A stretch of 64,000 nucleotides of DNA from Rhodospirillaceae bacterium (GCA_009693785.1 SHWP01000002.1:1-64000); one strand, 5' to 3'; counted from the first letter of the stretch, positions 38,406 to 47,278 are shown. Numbers and translations: made by a program. Notes: generated by a model not told the origin, from the letters alone.

Positions 38406-39302
38406 TCAGGGCACTGTAAACCGTGGTGCGAGCGATAAAAGTTCCATGATTTGAGGCAGCCCGGCCTCGGCGATGGCGAACGCCGCCGCGCCCCACCGGC
38501 CATCCAACGACCCCCGTGGAATGGTGTTGGTCAGCTTGGCTTCGCCGAGCTCCTGGCCGTCCTTGGTAATGGCCCGCCAGCTGATGGTCACGAACTCCTG
38601 GCCATTGGCGGTGGGCTGGGTGCTGACCTGGCCAGCCAAAACGACTTCAGGGTTGGCATCGTCGCGCTTCATATTATTGGCCAGCAGGGATTGCAGGGTG
38701 GCGATTTGGAGCGCCTCACGGCCATCGCCCGGGGCACCTTCCATGGGCTTGACCGAGACCCGCAGTGGTGTGGGCGCACTCGCCTGGCGGGCGTTTGGCG
38801 GGGCAGCGGCAGGGGTATCGGCGACAAGCTTATTTTTGCCCTCGATGATCTCGTTGATGACATCGGCCGCATCACGGCCAAGCTGATTGGCCAGGGCCGT
38901 TTCGCCCTGCTCCCAGCTGGCGAGGGGCATCGACAGGCTTTGGGTGTAAGCCCCAGCCGGGCGGCCAGCCCGTGATGTCAGGGCCCAAGTCAGACCCGCC
39001 ACGACCATGCCGTTCTCATCCCGCCGATCGATGATCTTACCCGTTAGCGTGAATCCCAGACCGGTGTTAGCGGGGACCGCCTCGGCGGGAATTTCGTAAC
39101 TTTCCAAAGCCTTGGCCACAGCACTCGTGAGTTGACCATTCAGGGGCTCGGGCAAATCCGTAATGGGCAGAATGGCAATGCCCACGGCCGAAGGCACATC
39201 GAGAATCGCAATATCAGACGTGACCTTCGCAGTTCCTTGAAACGGTTGTGGCACCGAACCGCAAGCGGCCAGGACAATGCAGATGAGTGCGGCGCGCTTC
39301 AT
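38406..39302 (-). CDS. Putative lipoprotein, unknown function
   Basis: A 298-aa protein from the ATG at 39302, which overlaps the pgeF stop as ATGA. The N terminus MKRAALICIVLAACGS is a lipoprotein signal with lipobox LAAC; the Cys at residue 14 would be lipidated. The rest has two beta-rich halves, one with TLTGKIIDRRDENGMVVAG and another with EVVLAGQVSTQPTANGQEF. Each contains a 'GLTWALTS' or 'TISWRAITKDG' strand, as if internally duplicated. The long upstream frame (to 39488) is out of family. No catalytic motif is seen. Envelope role presumed. Confidence 0.8.
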   Translation of the reverse strand: MKRAALICIVLAACGSVPQPFQGTAKVTSDIAILDVPSAVGIAILPITDLPEPLNGQLTSAVAKALESYEIPAEAVPANTGLGFTLTGKIIDRRDENGMVVAGLTWALTSRAGRPAGAYTQSLSMPLASWEQGETALANQLGRDAADVINEIIEGKNKLVADTPAAAPPNARQASAPTPLRVSVKPMEGAPGDGREALQIATLQSLLANNMKRDDANPEVVLAGQVSTQPTANGQEFVTISWRAITKDGQELGEAKLTNTIPRGSLDGRWGAAAFAIAEAGLPQIMELLSLAPRFTVP

Positions 39303-40066
39303 CGGTCTAGCGCGATGGCAATGGCCGACAACTGGTGGCCGTAGTCGGGCTCTTTGCGCTGGACCGAGCGGCGATAGCTGAAAAGGGTCGCCTCCTCGGC
39401 ACAGGTATCCTGGCCGGTGATAATCACTTCGCCCACGTGGGCCGCGCGCAATCTGTCGGCAGCGAAAGCGGCCAGATCGAAATAGCAATGGCCATTGGGT
39501 TGCCGGTTAGTGAAATAACGTGCGAAGCCTGTATCCTTGGCCACGAACCGTTCGATGAATTCCGGGCCAACTTCGTATGACGCTTGACCGATACATGGCC
39601 CAACAGCCGCGACAATATTCGCCCGCTGCGTCCCTAGGCTTTCCATTTTCGCAACGGTGTTTTCTAACACGCCATCGAATGCCCCACGCCAGCCCGCATG
39701 GGCCGCAGCGATCACTTTGCCCGACTTATCGGCCAACAATACTGGCGCGCAGTCGGCGGTAAGAACACCAAGGCTCAAGCCGGGCGTGGTGGTGACAATG
39801 GCATCGGCAATCGGTGCCTCACGCCAGTGCATCGGCGCATCGGCGATCATCACATCGGCGGTATGACGTTGTTTGACGGTGATGAGGTGCGCCAATGTTG
39901 TGCCCACAGCTTCGGCGCAGGCCGACCGGTTGCGATCCACTGCGGTCTCATCATCGTTTGCACGATACGCGCAGTTCCGATTGCCAAACGTCTCGCCGGG
40001 CCTATTGCGGGTGAAGAATCCATGGCGGACGTTTGCGATGGAGGATAATTTATCGGTCAGGATCAT
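39299..40066 (-). CDS. pgeF: Peptidoglycan editing factor PgeF (laccase-domain)
   Basis: The YfiH/PgeF family hydrolyses noncanonical muropeptides and was earlier called polyphenol oxidase. The start at 40066 (MILTDKLSSIANVRHGFFTRN) gives 255 aa and avoids overlapping the methyltransferase gene; the frame opens at 40090. The metal-site motifs are visible: TVKQRHTADV with a His, GVLTADCAPVLL with the active Cys, and AAHAGWRGAFDGVLENTV with the second His. The C-terminal DTCAEEATLFSYRR is conserved. Part of the lgt-midA-pgeF-lipoprotein run. Confidence 0.93.
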   Translation of the reverse strand: MILTDKLSSIANVRHGFFTRNRPGETFGNRNCAYRANDDETAVDRNRSACAEAVGTTLAHLITVKQRHTADVMIADAPMHWREAPIADAIVTTTPGLSLGVLTADCAPVLLADKSGKVIAAAHAGWRGAFDGVLENTVAKMESLGTQRANIVAAVGPCIGQASYEVGPEFIERFVAKDTGFARYFTNRQPNGHCYFDLAAFAADRLRAAHVGEVIITGQDTCAEEATLFSYRRSVQRKEPDYGHQLSAIAIALDR

Positions 40067-40070
40067 GCGG

Positions 40071-41147
40071 TTAATCTTTAGCGAAGCCATCGAGGCTGGG
40101 CAACTTTGGGTTCGCTATCGCCATCACTTTGAACAAAACGCCCATGCCATGGGGCTCAGTGAGACGGCGGACACCCTGTTCGATCCTCTGGGCTACATCA
40201 ACCGGTTTGCCCTTGGCCAATTGAACCTGACGAACGCCGATCCCAAGCTGTCGCAACCAGGTCCCTTGTTCAACGGGGCCATGCACAGTAGCGCCGAACT
40301 TTCGCGCCATAGCAGCGACGGCAGTAAAATCGACATGGGCAGTGATATCGGCGCTGCCGGGCGCTTCGAGGACGTTGTGATACGTGTGCTGCTTCACAGC
40401 TTGCAACGTATCGCCCAGGGCCTGGGCGGTATGGCCGTAATCGATCAACAGGGCCGCTCCGCCATGACTGGCTATGCGCTGAGATGCTTTAGTTACGAAC
40501 GCGGCCACGACGTTCGATGTTTCAAACATCGCACCGATCTCGGCAGTGGCAGCCAGCGCAATCGGCACGGGCGCATCGCCTAAAGCCCGCGTGTTAAAAA
40601 CAAAATCGTCATGGGGACCCAACTCAATCACCCGTTCGGCCCAGCCATCGGGTGTGCGCTGAAACTGCCGGATGGGCAGGGCATCCAAGAATTCATTGGC
40701 GATGACGATACTCGGGCCAGGTGGCAGGTCCGCGATGTCCTCAGCCCACCTGATGGCCCAGTCCTTAAGTTTTTCGCGCTGCAGGTTGCGCAAGGCTGGG
40801 CTGCGCTCCACCAAATGAATCTGTACGGCTGCAGCAAACCCCGCCACACCTTTGGCCGCACGCAATGCGTCGGCCATCAAGGTGCCGCGGCCTGGACCGC
40901 ATTCGATCAAATACAATGGATCGGGCTTCCCCATTTTTTGCCAGGTGACTGCGCACCACAGCCCGATGATCTCGCCGAAAGTCTGGCTGATTTCAGGCGC
41001 GGTGATGAAATCGCCATCTTGGCCGAACACGTCGCCGCGCGCGTAATAGGCCGCAGCCACAGCGTCCATATAGTCAGCGACGGTGATGAAGCCCTCGCGG
41101 CGGATGCGTTCACGCAGCGCCGCCGCCAAGTCGGGCGACGACGGCAT
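40071..41147 (-). CDS. SAM-dependent methyltransferase, MidA/NDUFAF7 family
   Basis: A 358-aa class I methyltransferase of the PF02636 family. Its mitochondrial relative NDUFAF7 methylates an Arg of complex I subunit NDUFS2. GDFITAPEISQTFGEIIG is the family signature (about 42-59), LYLIECGPGRGTLMADAL holds the AdoMet-binding GxG, and IVIANEFLDALPIRQF is the DALP motif. LLIDYGHTAQALGDTLQAV matches the C-terminal domain. A complex I assembly role in this bacterium is inferred from homology only. It is 2 bp after lgt. Confidence 0.92.
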   Translation of the reverse strand: MPSSPDLAAALRERIRREGFITVADYMDAVAAAYYARGDVFGQDGDFITAPEISQTFGEIIGLWCAVTWQKMGKPDPLYLIECGPGRGTLMADALRAAKGVAGFAAAVQIHLVERSPALRNLQREKLKDWAIRWAEDIADLPPGPSIVIANEFLDALPIRQFQRTPDGWAERVIELGPHDDFVFNTRALGDAPVPIALAATAEIGAMFETSNVVAAFVTKASQRIASHGGAALLIDYGHTAQALGDTLQAVKQHTYHNVLEAPGSADITAHVDFTAVAAMARKFGATVHGPVEQGTWLRQLGIGVRQVQLAKGKPVDVAQRIEQGVRRLTEPHGMGVLFKVMAIANPKLPSLDGFAKD

Positions 41148-41149
41148 CG

Positions 41150-41956
41150 TTATTTCGCCTTGGCGGGGATGGGTTTGGCGCGCATCACGCAGTAGATGCC
41201 AAACAAGATCATCGGCACTGATAGTAACTGGCCCATGGTTGCGCCCATGGCAAGGAACCCGATGTGCGCATCTGGTTCGCGGAAGAATTCATCCGCAACT
41301 CGAAAAACTCCATAACCAATCAAAAAAACGCCCGTCAGAATACCTGGCTTGCGGCGGATCGTTTCGTTTCGTGAGAGCAAATAGATAATGCCGAACAACA
41401 CCGGGCCTTCCAGCAACGCCTGATAGAGTTGGCTGGGGTGGCGTGGAACATCACCAGCTCCCGGAAAAGCCATCGCCCAGGGCACATCAGGTGCGACGCG
41501 CCCCCACAGTTCCCCATTGATGAAGTTTGCTAGCCGCCCAAGGCCGAGGCCAATCGGCATCACGCAGGCCACACCATCGGAGATGTACCACTGCTCAAGC
41601 TTGTACTTTCGGGCGAACAGCATGATGGCTAGAATCGTGCCGAGCAATCCGCCGTGGAAGGACATACCGCCCTTCCAGGTTTCTAAGATCGAAAGTGGGT
41701 CGGCCAAGTATTCGGCGGGTTTGTAGAACAGCACATAACCAATGCGCCCACCCAGCACGACCCCCAGCATTGCCCAGATAAAAAAGTCATCAACCTGCAG
41801 CGGTGTCATCAGCGCAGGTGGACGCTGCACCAGACGGCGCATGTACCACGCCCCGGCCATGAGGCCCGTGATGTAGGCTAAAGCGTACCAACGGATGGCG
41901 AGCGGACCGATGGAGATGATGACGGGATCGATTTGTGGAAAGGGGATGGCGAACAA
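41150..41956 (-). CDS. lgt: Phosphatidylglycerol-prolipoprotein diacylglyceryl transferase
   Basis: Lgt adds diacylglycerol to the lipobox Cys of prolipoproteins, the first step of lipoprotein maturation. The protein is 268 aa with seven helices. GGMSFHGGLLGTILAIML has the essential HGG, and GLGRLANFINGELWGR contains the Lgt signature with the catalytic Arg and Asn. FVRxxEP-like FREPDAHIGFL is also present. First gene of the leftward run lgt-midA-pgeF-lipoprotein; the last gene encodes a likely substrate. Confidence 0.97.
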   Translation of the reverse strand: MFAIPFPQIDPVIISIGPLAIRWYALAYITGLMAGAWYMRRLVQRPPALMTPLQVDDFFIWAMLGVVLGGRIGYVLFYKPAEYLADPLSILETWKGGMSFHGGLLGTILAIMLFARKYKLEQWYISDGVACVMPIGLGLGRLANFINGELWGRVAPDVPWAMAFPGAGDVPRHPSQLYQALLEGPVLFGIIYLLSRNETIRRKPGILTGVFLIGYGVFRVADEFFREPDAHIGFLAMGATMGQLLSVPMILFGIYCVMRAKPIPAKAK

Positions 41957-42069
41957 GGAATATGTTCCATGAATTGGAATACGTAAGGCGTCGATTTTCG
42001 CCGGTATTCTTGTGCACGTCTATGGCAGTCACGATATAATGATCAGCCGCCACATTTCAGGAGCCTGTC

Positions 42070-42348
42070 ATGCAAACTCAAAACCGCATTTTCGATGACT
42101 TAGCCAAGGTCGCGGGCGGTGCGCTCAGCGCGCTGGGCGCTTTGAAGCAAGAAATCGAAGCCATGATCCGCGATCGACTTGAGCGCACCATGGCTGATGC
42201 CAATTTCGTGCGGCGCGACGAATTTGAGGCTGTCAAAGCGATGGCGGCCCAAGCGCGTTCCGAACAAGAACGCCTTGAGGCGCGTATCGCGGTGCTGGAG
42301 AAGACGCAGGGTAAATCTTCGCCCGCACGCAAAAAAAGTACGACCTAA
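42070..42348 (+). CDS. UbiK-like accessory factor (BMFP domain)
   Basis: A 92-aa protein with the membrane-fusogenic BMFP domain: NRIFDDLAKVAGGALSALGA (residues 5-24), then a coiled coil to residue 80 (ARSEQERLEARIAVLEKTQ). Basic C-terminal tail SPARKKSTT. UbiK helps ubiquinone synthesis by acting with UbiJ on lipid-bound intermediates in the Ubi complex. The start follows CAGGAGCC, a good SD, and the gene is divergent from lgt. Confidence 0.88.
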   Translation: MQTQNRIFDDLAKVAGGALSALGALKQEIEAMIRDRLERTMADANFVRRDEFEAVKAMAAQARSEQERLEARIAVLEKTQGKSSPARKKSTT

Positions 42349-42393
42349 AAGTCAAAATCGAGCGATCGCCGGGCCTTCAAACGGCTGCCAACC

Positions 42394-42537
42394 GATTCAT
42401 TCGACTCACTTTTTTAGGCTTATCCACAAGCTCCGCGACTCCGCGGAATTCCGCAACATTTTGTGTTGCTGGCGCAAAACCCCTCCTATATCTTGATTCA
42501 TGTTCATTAACGCCGGGCATTGGAGCGTTGGGGAATC
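42394..42537 (+). promoter_or_regulatory. GANTC-rich upstream region of the YbjN-like gene
   Basis: Five GANTC sites begin at 42394, 42403, 42437, 42495 and 42533, all within 144 bp of the 225-bp gap before the YbjN-like gene. A perfect DnaA-box match TTATCCACA is at 42420-42428, and a 12-bp palindrome GCGGAATTCCGC at 42443-42454. The TATATC at 42487-42492 could be a -10 element. CcrM-dependent control is inferred from the site density. Confidence 0.6.
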
Positions 42538-42573
42538 GAGGCCCGGTTCGTTAGGTGTTTTGAGGGGAAGTTC

Positions 42574-43074
42574 ATGCAGTCCGACACGACGCGCCGTCAG
42601 GCCGCGAAGGTTGCGCACCCCGTCGATATCATCGAAGACATCATTGCCGACAAAGAGTGGGTCTATGACCGCCGCTGCGAAACCGAGCTGGCGGTCGAAG
42701 CACCGGGAACCTGGTGCGATTACGGCATGTTTTTCGCCTGGTCAGATGACCTGAGTGCGCTGCATTTCAGCTGCGCCTTCGATATGCGCGTCCAGCCCAA
42801 GTTGATGGGCCAGATCTACGAACTCTTGGCCAAGCTGAATGAACGGTTGTGGATGGGCCACTTCGCGATTTGGGTGGAAGAAGGCATTCCCATGTTCCGC
42901 CATACCATCCGACTTCAAGGCCCTGTCGATGGCGAAACCATCACTGACATGATGGATTTGGCCATGACCGAGTGCGAGCGATACTACCCGGCCTTTCAGT
43001 TCGTCATTTGGGGTGGCCGTACGGCCGAAGATGCCATCGCCAGCTCTTTGCTGGACACAGTTGGCCAAGCCTAG
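42574..43074 (+). CDS. YbjN domain-containing protein
   Basis: A 166-aa protein, start ATG 42574 behind the strong SD GAGGGGAAG; the frame opens upstream at 42520. It matches the YbjN family of type III-secretion-chaperone-like fold proteins: DIIEDIIADKEWVYDRRCE, LHFSCAFDMRVQ and LAKLNERLWMGHFAIW in order. PMFRHTIRLQG and TEC.RYYPAFQFVIWGG close the domain. Alphaproteobacterial relatives are widespread, lie before proC as here, and have no settled function. Confidence 0.88.
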   Translation: MQSDTTRRQAAKVAHPVDIIEDIIADKEWVYDRRCETELAVEAPGTWCDYGMFFAWSDDLSALHFSCAFDMRVQPKLMGQIYELLAKLNERLWMGHFAIWVEEGIPMFRHTIRLQGPVDGETITDMMDLAMTECERYYPAFQFVIWGGRTAEDAIASSLLDTVGQA

Positions 43075-43134
43075 CGGGAAGCTTGCAGGCTTTCGGCTCT
43101 CCATCTTGACCTTAAAGCGCGTTAGAGTGCGGTC

Positions 43135-43956
43135 ATGATCGAAGGCACCATACTTCTTGTCGGCTGCGGCAAAATGGGCAGCGCCTTGCTTGAGGGCTGG
43201 TTCAACCGTGGCCTTAATCCGGTCGATGTGATCATCGTTGAGCCCGCGGGGCGCGCAGCCATTCCCTTATGCACCAAGCACCCGGCATTGACGGTGCTGG
43301 CCAAGCCGCAAGACATCCCACGCGATTTTATCCCCGACGTCGTGGTCTTCGCTTTCAAGCCGCAGACGGCAGCCGAGGCGCTGCCTCAGTACGCAAGCTT
43401 TGCGAAAACACAGTCGCTGTTTCTGTCGATTGTTGCCGGCAAGACCATCGCGTTTTTCAAGTCGCACTTGGGCACGGGCGCAGCCATCGTGCGCGCGATG
43501 CCCAATACGCCTGCCGCCATCGGCAAGGGCATCAGCGTGCTGACCGCCGCCCCCGAAGTTAGTCCCGTGCAACGGCAAGTTTGTGATGTTCTTATGGCCG
43601 CCGCGGGTGAAGTGGCATGGGTAGCCGATGAGGGTTTAATGGATGCGGTCACGGCCGTGTCGGGGAGTGGCCCTGCCTATGTGTTTTTGTTGGCTGAGGC
43701 ACTGGCCGCAGCGGGCAAGGCCGCTGGCTTGCCACAAGCCCTGGCCGAACAATTGGCGCGCTCAACGGTTGCCGGATCGGGCGCTCTGCTTGCCCAAGCC
43801 AAAGAGTCGGCTGCTCAATTGCGCCAGAACGTCACTAGCCCCAACGGCACCACCGCTGCCGCCTTGGGCATTCTCATGTCTGATAAGGGCTTGGAACCAT
43901 TGATGACCCAAGCCGTTAGCGCCGCCACCAAGCGTTCGCGCGAGCTATCGGGCTGA
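43135..43956 (+). CDS. proC: Pyrroline-5-carboxylate reductase
   Basis: The last step of proline synthesis, NAD(P)H-dependent reduction of P5C. The 273-aa protein starts MIEGTILLVGCGKMGSALLEGW with the GxGxMG dinucleotide motif. AIVRAMPNTPAAIGKGISV is the second conserved region. The P5CR signature is AVSGSGPAYVFLLAEALA with SGPA, and the C-terminal VTSPNGTTAAALGIL completes it. It is 60 bp after the YbjN-like gene, a neighbour pair common in alphaproteobacteria. Confidence 0.97.
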   Translation: MIEGTILLVGCGKMGSALLEGWFNRGLNPVDVIIVEPAGRAAIPLCTKHPALTVLAKPQDIPRDFIPDVVVFAFKPQTAAEALPQYASFAKTQSLFLSIVAGKTIAFFKSHLGTGAAIVRAMPNTPAAIGKGISVLTAAPEVSPVQRQVCDVLMAAAGEVAWVADEGLMDAVTAVSGSGPAYVFLLAEALAAAGKAAGLPQALAEQLARSTVAGSGALLAQAKESAAQLRQNVTSPNGTTAAALGILMSDKGLEPLMTQAVSAATKRSRELSG

Positions 43957-44041
43957 GGGGTTTCTCCACACGATAGCTGACCGCGCCTTGATTCCGCCCT
44001 AGGCCTATGAAAGCTTCGGTATATTAGCGGGACACGGCATC

Positions 44042-44692
44042 ATGGCGCGCAAACCTCAATCGAGAAAATCTAAACCCGCCGCTGGCAGCGATCCGCTGAT
44101 GCGTATTCTGAGCGCGGCGATGGACGAAGCTGCCGCAGTGGGCTGGTCGCATCTCTCGTTGGAGGGTGTGGCCAAGCGCGCCCGGATGAAGTTGGGCGAT
44201 GTGCTAACGCACAGCCCCACTAAAGCGCACCTGCTCGCTCGTTTTGCCAATCACATTGACGCTGCCGCATTATCGCCCGTTGATGCCGTCGATCATACTC
44301 AGTCAGTCAAGGACCGCTTATTCGATTTGCTGATGCGCCGCTTCGATGCCTTACAGAAGCACCGAAACGGCATCATAGCCCTCATGAAGGGTGTTGCGCG
44401 TGACCCAGCCGAAGCGGCCATGCTGCTCGCGCGCCTGTCTCGTTCCATGACCGCCACATTATCGGCGGCGGGCCTTTCACCCCATGGACTGATGGGTTGC
44501 GCACAAATGATGGGTCTGAAGGCGGTTTATCTTTCGGCTTTGCGGGCGTGGCGGGTTGATGAATCGTCGGACATGGCCAAAACCATGGCAGCTTTAGATA
44601 AAGCCTTAGGTTTTGCCGAACGTGCCGCCAATTTCGCGTCGATGCGCGGGCGCAAGCGTGACACTGCTGAAACTCACCCGAACTCAGCATAG
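44042..44692 (+). CDS. TetR/COQ9-like protein
   Basis: A 216-aa protein. The N-terminal part (about residues 18-65, MRILSAAMDEAAAVGWSHLSLEGVAKRARMKLGDVL) has a TetR-type helix-turn-helix layout. The later half, with QKHRNGIIALMKGVARDPAEAAML and YLSALRAWRVDESSDMAKTM, resembles the COQ9-like all-helical fold. It could be a repressor, or a lipid-binding ubiquinone factor as COQ9 is. Basic residues in MARKPQSRKSKP favour nucleic acid or membrane binding. 10 bp precede the SDR remnant on the same strand. Confidence 0.65.
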   Translation: MARKPQSRKSKPAAGSDPLMRILSAAMDEAAAVGWSHLSLEGVAKRARMKLGDVLTHSPTKAHLLARFANHIDAAALSPVDAVDHTQSVKDRLFDLLMRRFDALQKHRNGIIALMKGVARDPAEAAMLLARLSRSMTATLSAAGLSPHGLMGCAQMMGLKAVYLSALRAWRVDESSDMAKTMAALDKALGFAERAANFASMRGRKRDTAETHPNSA

Positions 44693-44702
44693 CCGCCAAA
44701 AT

Positions 44703-45090
44703 ATGGAGCTTTCAGGTCACACTATTCTCATCACCGGCGGCGGATCGGGCATTGGCCTCGCGTTGGCCAAAACATTCATAGCCGCCGGAAATGAGGTGAT
44801 TATCGCTGGACGCGACCGCGCGACACTTGAGGCAACCGTGGCCCAAAACCCGGGCCTTCAGCTTGTGACATGCGATATTCAGAATACCGCGAGCATTACC
44901 GCCCTATGCGCGTAATTTAGCAGTCGCGTTAACATCCTCATCAACAACGCCGCGATTTCGCAAGCGATTGTCTTGACGGATCAAGGCTCGCTTGAGCGGC
45001 AAGTCACTGAGGTTGAAATTAACTTGCTCGGCACGATGCACATGGTGAATGCGTTCTTGCCCACGTTGGCCACAAAGCCGGTCGCCGACA
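44703..45090 (+). pseudogene. SDR oxidoreductase remnant (nonsense and truncation)
   Basis: The start MELSGHTILITGGGSGIGLALAK is a short-chain dehydrogenase Rossmann motif (TGGGSGIG). Codons run to a TAA at 44913-44915. The same frame continues past it with SSRVNILINNAAISQAIVL, the SDR NNA motif, and TVEINLLGTMH-like VEINLLGTMHMVNAFLP to about 45085. The homology then stops; the YxxxK catalytic part is absent. The sequence meets an inverted repeat and then the histidine kinase on the other strand. Most similar to DltE-type SDRs. An inactive remnant. Confidence 0.8.
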
Positions 45091-45095
45091 ATAAC

Positions 45096-45138
45096 TTAGA
45101 GCAAGCAGCCCGATCCAACTTAACGCTGCTTGCTCTAA
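45096..45138. repeat. 14-bp perfect inverted repeat at pseudogene edge
   Basis: TTAGAGCAAGCAGC (45096-45109) and GCTGCTTGCTCTAA (45125-45138) with a 15-base spacer. The second arm contains the stop codon of the histidine kinase gene (45135-45137). The first arm stands right after the break in the SDR remnant. No T-tract follows on the kinase strand, so it is not a typical terminator. It may mark a deletion junction or be a solo element end. Confidence 0.6.
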
Positions 45139-46532
45139 AGGGGAATGCACACACTTGCCCTCAGACCGCCCCGAGGGCTATCGGACAGCGTGATGTCACC
45201 GCCCATGCTGCGCACGATATCGCGCGCGATGGTCAGGCCCAGGCCAACACCCCCGGTTCTTGGATTGCGCGACTCTTCAAGCCGCGTGAACGGCCGGAAC
45301 ACATCCTCGCGCTTGTCTACGGCAATGCCCGGCCCATCGTCGTCGACATGAATATCAAGCATGCGGTTATGCGCGTGCGCCGATACCCACACTGTCTTGC
45401 CGTACCGCGCCGCATTACCAATGAGATTGTTGAGGCAACGCTCGAGGGCCACGACCCGGATCGGCACCTGAGGGGGCAATGGCCCCACATCAAGCGAAAT
45501 GGCCGTGCCATTGCGGCGGAAGCGCGCGATAACGCCCTCTAGATATTCCAATATGTCTTGGGGCGTACTTTCTTCTGCGCCTTCGCCGCGCGCGAAAGCC
45601 AAATAGGCATCAAGCATGCGCTCCATGTCGGCGGTGTCGTCCTTCAGGGTTGCGATATCCTCGGGGTTTAGCTCAGGTTTGAGCATGGCAAGCTGAAGCT
45701 TCATGCGTGTTAGGGGTGTGCGCAGGTCGTGCGATACACCGGCCAACATTTCGGTCCGCTGGGTGATTTGCCGCTTAATGCGCCCGCGCATGATGTTGAA
45801 GGCGCGGGCGGCTTGACGTACCTCGAAGGCACCCTCAGGAGTGAAGTCAGGCACCTCGCGCCCCTTGCCAAATGCGTCGACGGCTTGGGCGAGGCGCCGC
45901 ACGGTCTTGACCTGGTTGCGCAGGAAGACAGTGGCAACGCCAAACAGCAACATGGACGATCCCACCATCCAAATCACAAAAACATAGGTGGTGGAACTGA
46001 AGAGCCGCCGTCGTGGGGCTAGAACATGCAGCACGCCGTCGGTTAGTTGAACGTGAATCGAAATGAGTCTGTCGCCGCGATACGTGGTCAGATCAATTAT
46101 GAAGGGCCGTTTAAGCGCGCTCCATAACGCACCTTCCAGAATATCGCCGGGAATATCCTGCCGTTCGGCCACGGTCTCGCCGGTGAGTGCTCCACCACGA
46201 TCCACACTGAATTCGATATCGAGCGTGCGCTTGGCGTTATCTTGCGCCCACGCCAAGTTTTGTTCGCCGGGATAGTCGGTGATGAAATTGACGAGCGTGG
46301 CCACATCGCCTGCCAAGCTTGCCGCCATCCGGCGCGACATCGTATCCCAATGGTTTTCATAGAAGATGTAAGTCGAGATGACTTGCACGACAATTAACGG
46401 CACGACGATGATCAGGCTGGCGCGCGCCATGAGGGTGCGCGGCGCCCAGCGCTCCCAATCGATCGCGGTCAGCCGCCAGCCTGGCCCCTTCAGCGCGGGG
46501 CGGGCGGCGCTATCGTGCGTTTGTTCGGTCAT
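45135..46532 (-). CDS. Sensor histidine kinase, EnvZ-like
   Basis: A 465-aa membrane kinase. Helix 1 is about residues 37-57 (SLIIVVPLIVVQVISTYIF), a periplasmic sensor loop follows to about 175, and helix 2 (about 185-205) leads to a HAMP domain. The phosphoacceptor H-box is EMLAGVSHDLRTPLTRMK. The N-box is RCLNNLIGNAARYG, and HVDDDGPGIA and GGVGLGLTIARDI are the ATP-binding G boxes. It overlaps the response regulator by ATGA, so they form a coupled pair. Signal unknown; EnvZ-type kinases often follow envelope or osmotic state. Confidence 0.93.
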   Translation of the reverse strand: MTEQTHDSAARPALKGPGWRLTAIDWERWAPRTLMARASLIIVVPLIVVQVISTYIFYENHWDTMSRRMAASLAGDVATLVNFITDYPGEQNLAWAQDNAKRTLDIEFSVDRGGALTGETVAERQDIPGDILEGALWSALKRPFIIDLTTYRGDRLISIHVQLTDGVLHVLAPRRRLFSSTTYVFVIWMVGSSMLLFGVATVFLRNQVKTVRRLAQAVDAFGKGREVPDFTPEGAFEVRQAARAFNIMRGRIKRQITQRTEMLAGVSHDLRTPLTRMKLQLAMLKPELNPEDIATLKDDTADMERMLDAYLAFARGEGAEESTPQDILEYLEGVIARFRRNGTAISLDVGPLPPQVPIRVVALERCLNNLIGNAARYGKTVWVSAHAHNRMLDIHVDDDGPGIAVDKREDVFRPFTRLEESRNPRTGGVGLGLTIARDIVRSMGGDITLSDSPRGGLRASVCIPL

Positions 46533-47239
46533 GCGCCGTCAGCTCGCAGCAAATACCCCGTACCGCGCACGGTCTGAAGGTAACGCGGTTGGCGCGGGTC
46601 GGTTTCAAGCTTGCGCCGTAGCCGGGTAATTTGAACGTCGATGGTGCGCGGGTTCGAGCCTTCCTCGGCGGCGGCGGCCAAGACCAAGCGATCCACGGGC
46701 TCGTTAACGTGATCGACGAGAATGCGCAGTAATTCCGCCTCGCTTGCTGTGAGATGCACGGCCTGGCCGTCTTGGCTGAGTTGATGACGCGCCAAATCGT
46801 ACCGGCAGTGGCCAAATTTAAGTTCTAACCTGGTCGGTTCATCCGGGGCAGGTGCACGCCGTAGAATCGAATTCACACGCAGCAACAACTCGCGTGGTTC
46901 GAATGGTTTGGCCATGTAGTCGTCAGCGCCGTGCTCAAGACCTTGGATGCGGTGTTCGGCTTCACCCATGGCGGTGAGCATCAAGATTGGAACATCACTT
47001 GATTTGCGGATGTGTTTAATGAGCGAGAGGCCGTCTTCGCCGGGCATCATGCGATCAACCACCAGCAAATCGAACCGCAGGCCGTCCATATGGCGGCGGG
47101 CTTCGGCGGCACTTTGCGCGGCCGTGACCATATAGCCGTTGTCCTTCAGGTATCGCGCCAGCAAATTGCACAGCCGGGGGTCATCGTCGACCACCAGAAT
47201 ATGATTCGTGGCATCGGGTTTTTCAGGATCTACGGCCAT
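46529..47239 (-). CDS. OmpR-family response regulator
   Basis: A 236-aa two-domain regulator. The receiver domain starts HILVVDDDPRLCNLLARYL with the acidic pair, and the phosphoacceptor Asp is in LLVVDRMMPGEDG. The conserved Thr and Lys are in LMLTAMG and YMAKPFEP. The C-terminal winged helix ends TIDVQITRLRRKLETDP and QTVRGTGYLL, an OmpR/PhoB-type DNA-binding domain. It is the first gene of the pair with the EnvZ-like kinase. Confidence 0.95.
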   Translation of the reverse strand: MAVDPEKPDATNHILVVDDDPRLCNLLARYLKDNGYMVTAAQSAAEARRHMDGLRFDLLVVDRMMPGEDGLSLIKHIRKSSDVPILMLTAMGEAEHRIQGLEHGADDYMAKPFEPRELLLRVNSILRRAPAPDEPTRLELKFGHCRYDLARHQLSQDGQAVHLTASEAELLRILVDHVNEPVDRLVLAAAAEEGSNPRTIDVQITRLRRKLETDPRQPRYLQTVRGTGYLLRADGA

Positions 47240-47278
47240 GTGGCTATTCTAGCGCGTTTTGGGCGCATTGGACACGGG

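Noticed and set aside
42420..42428. Perfect DnaA box as evidence of a replication origin
   Set aside because: It is single; an origin would need several boxes and an AT-rich unwinding element. I keep it only as part of a regulatory region.
44973..45542. Long ORF continuing the SDR remnant
   Set aside because: After about 45085 it is antisense to the histidine kinase gene and has no family similarity.
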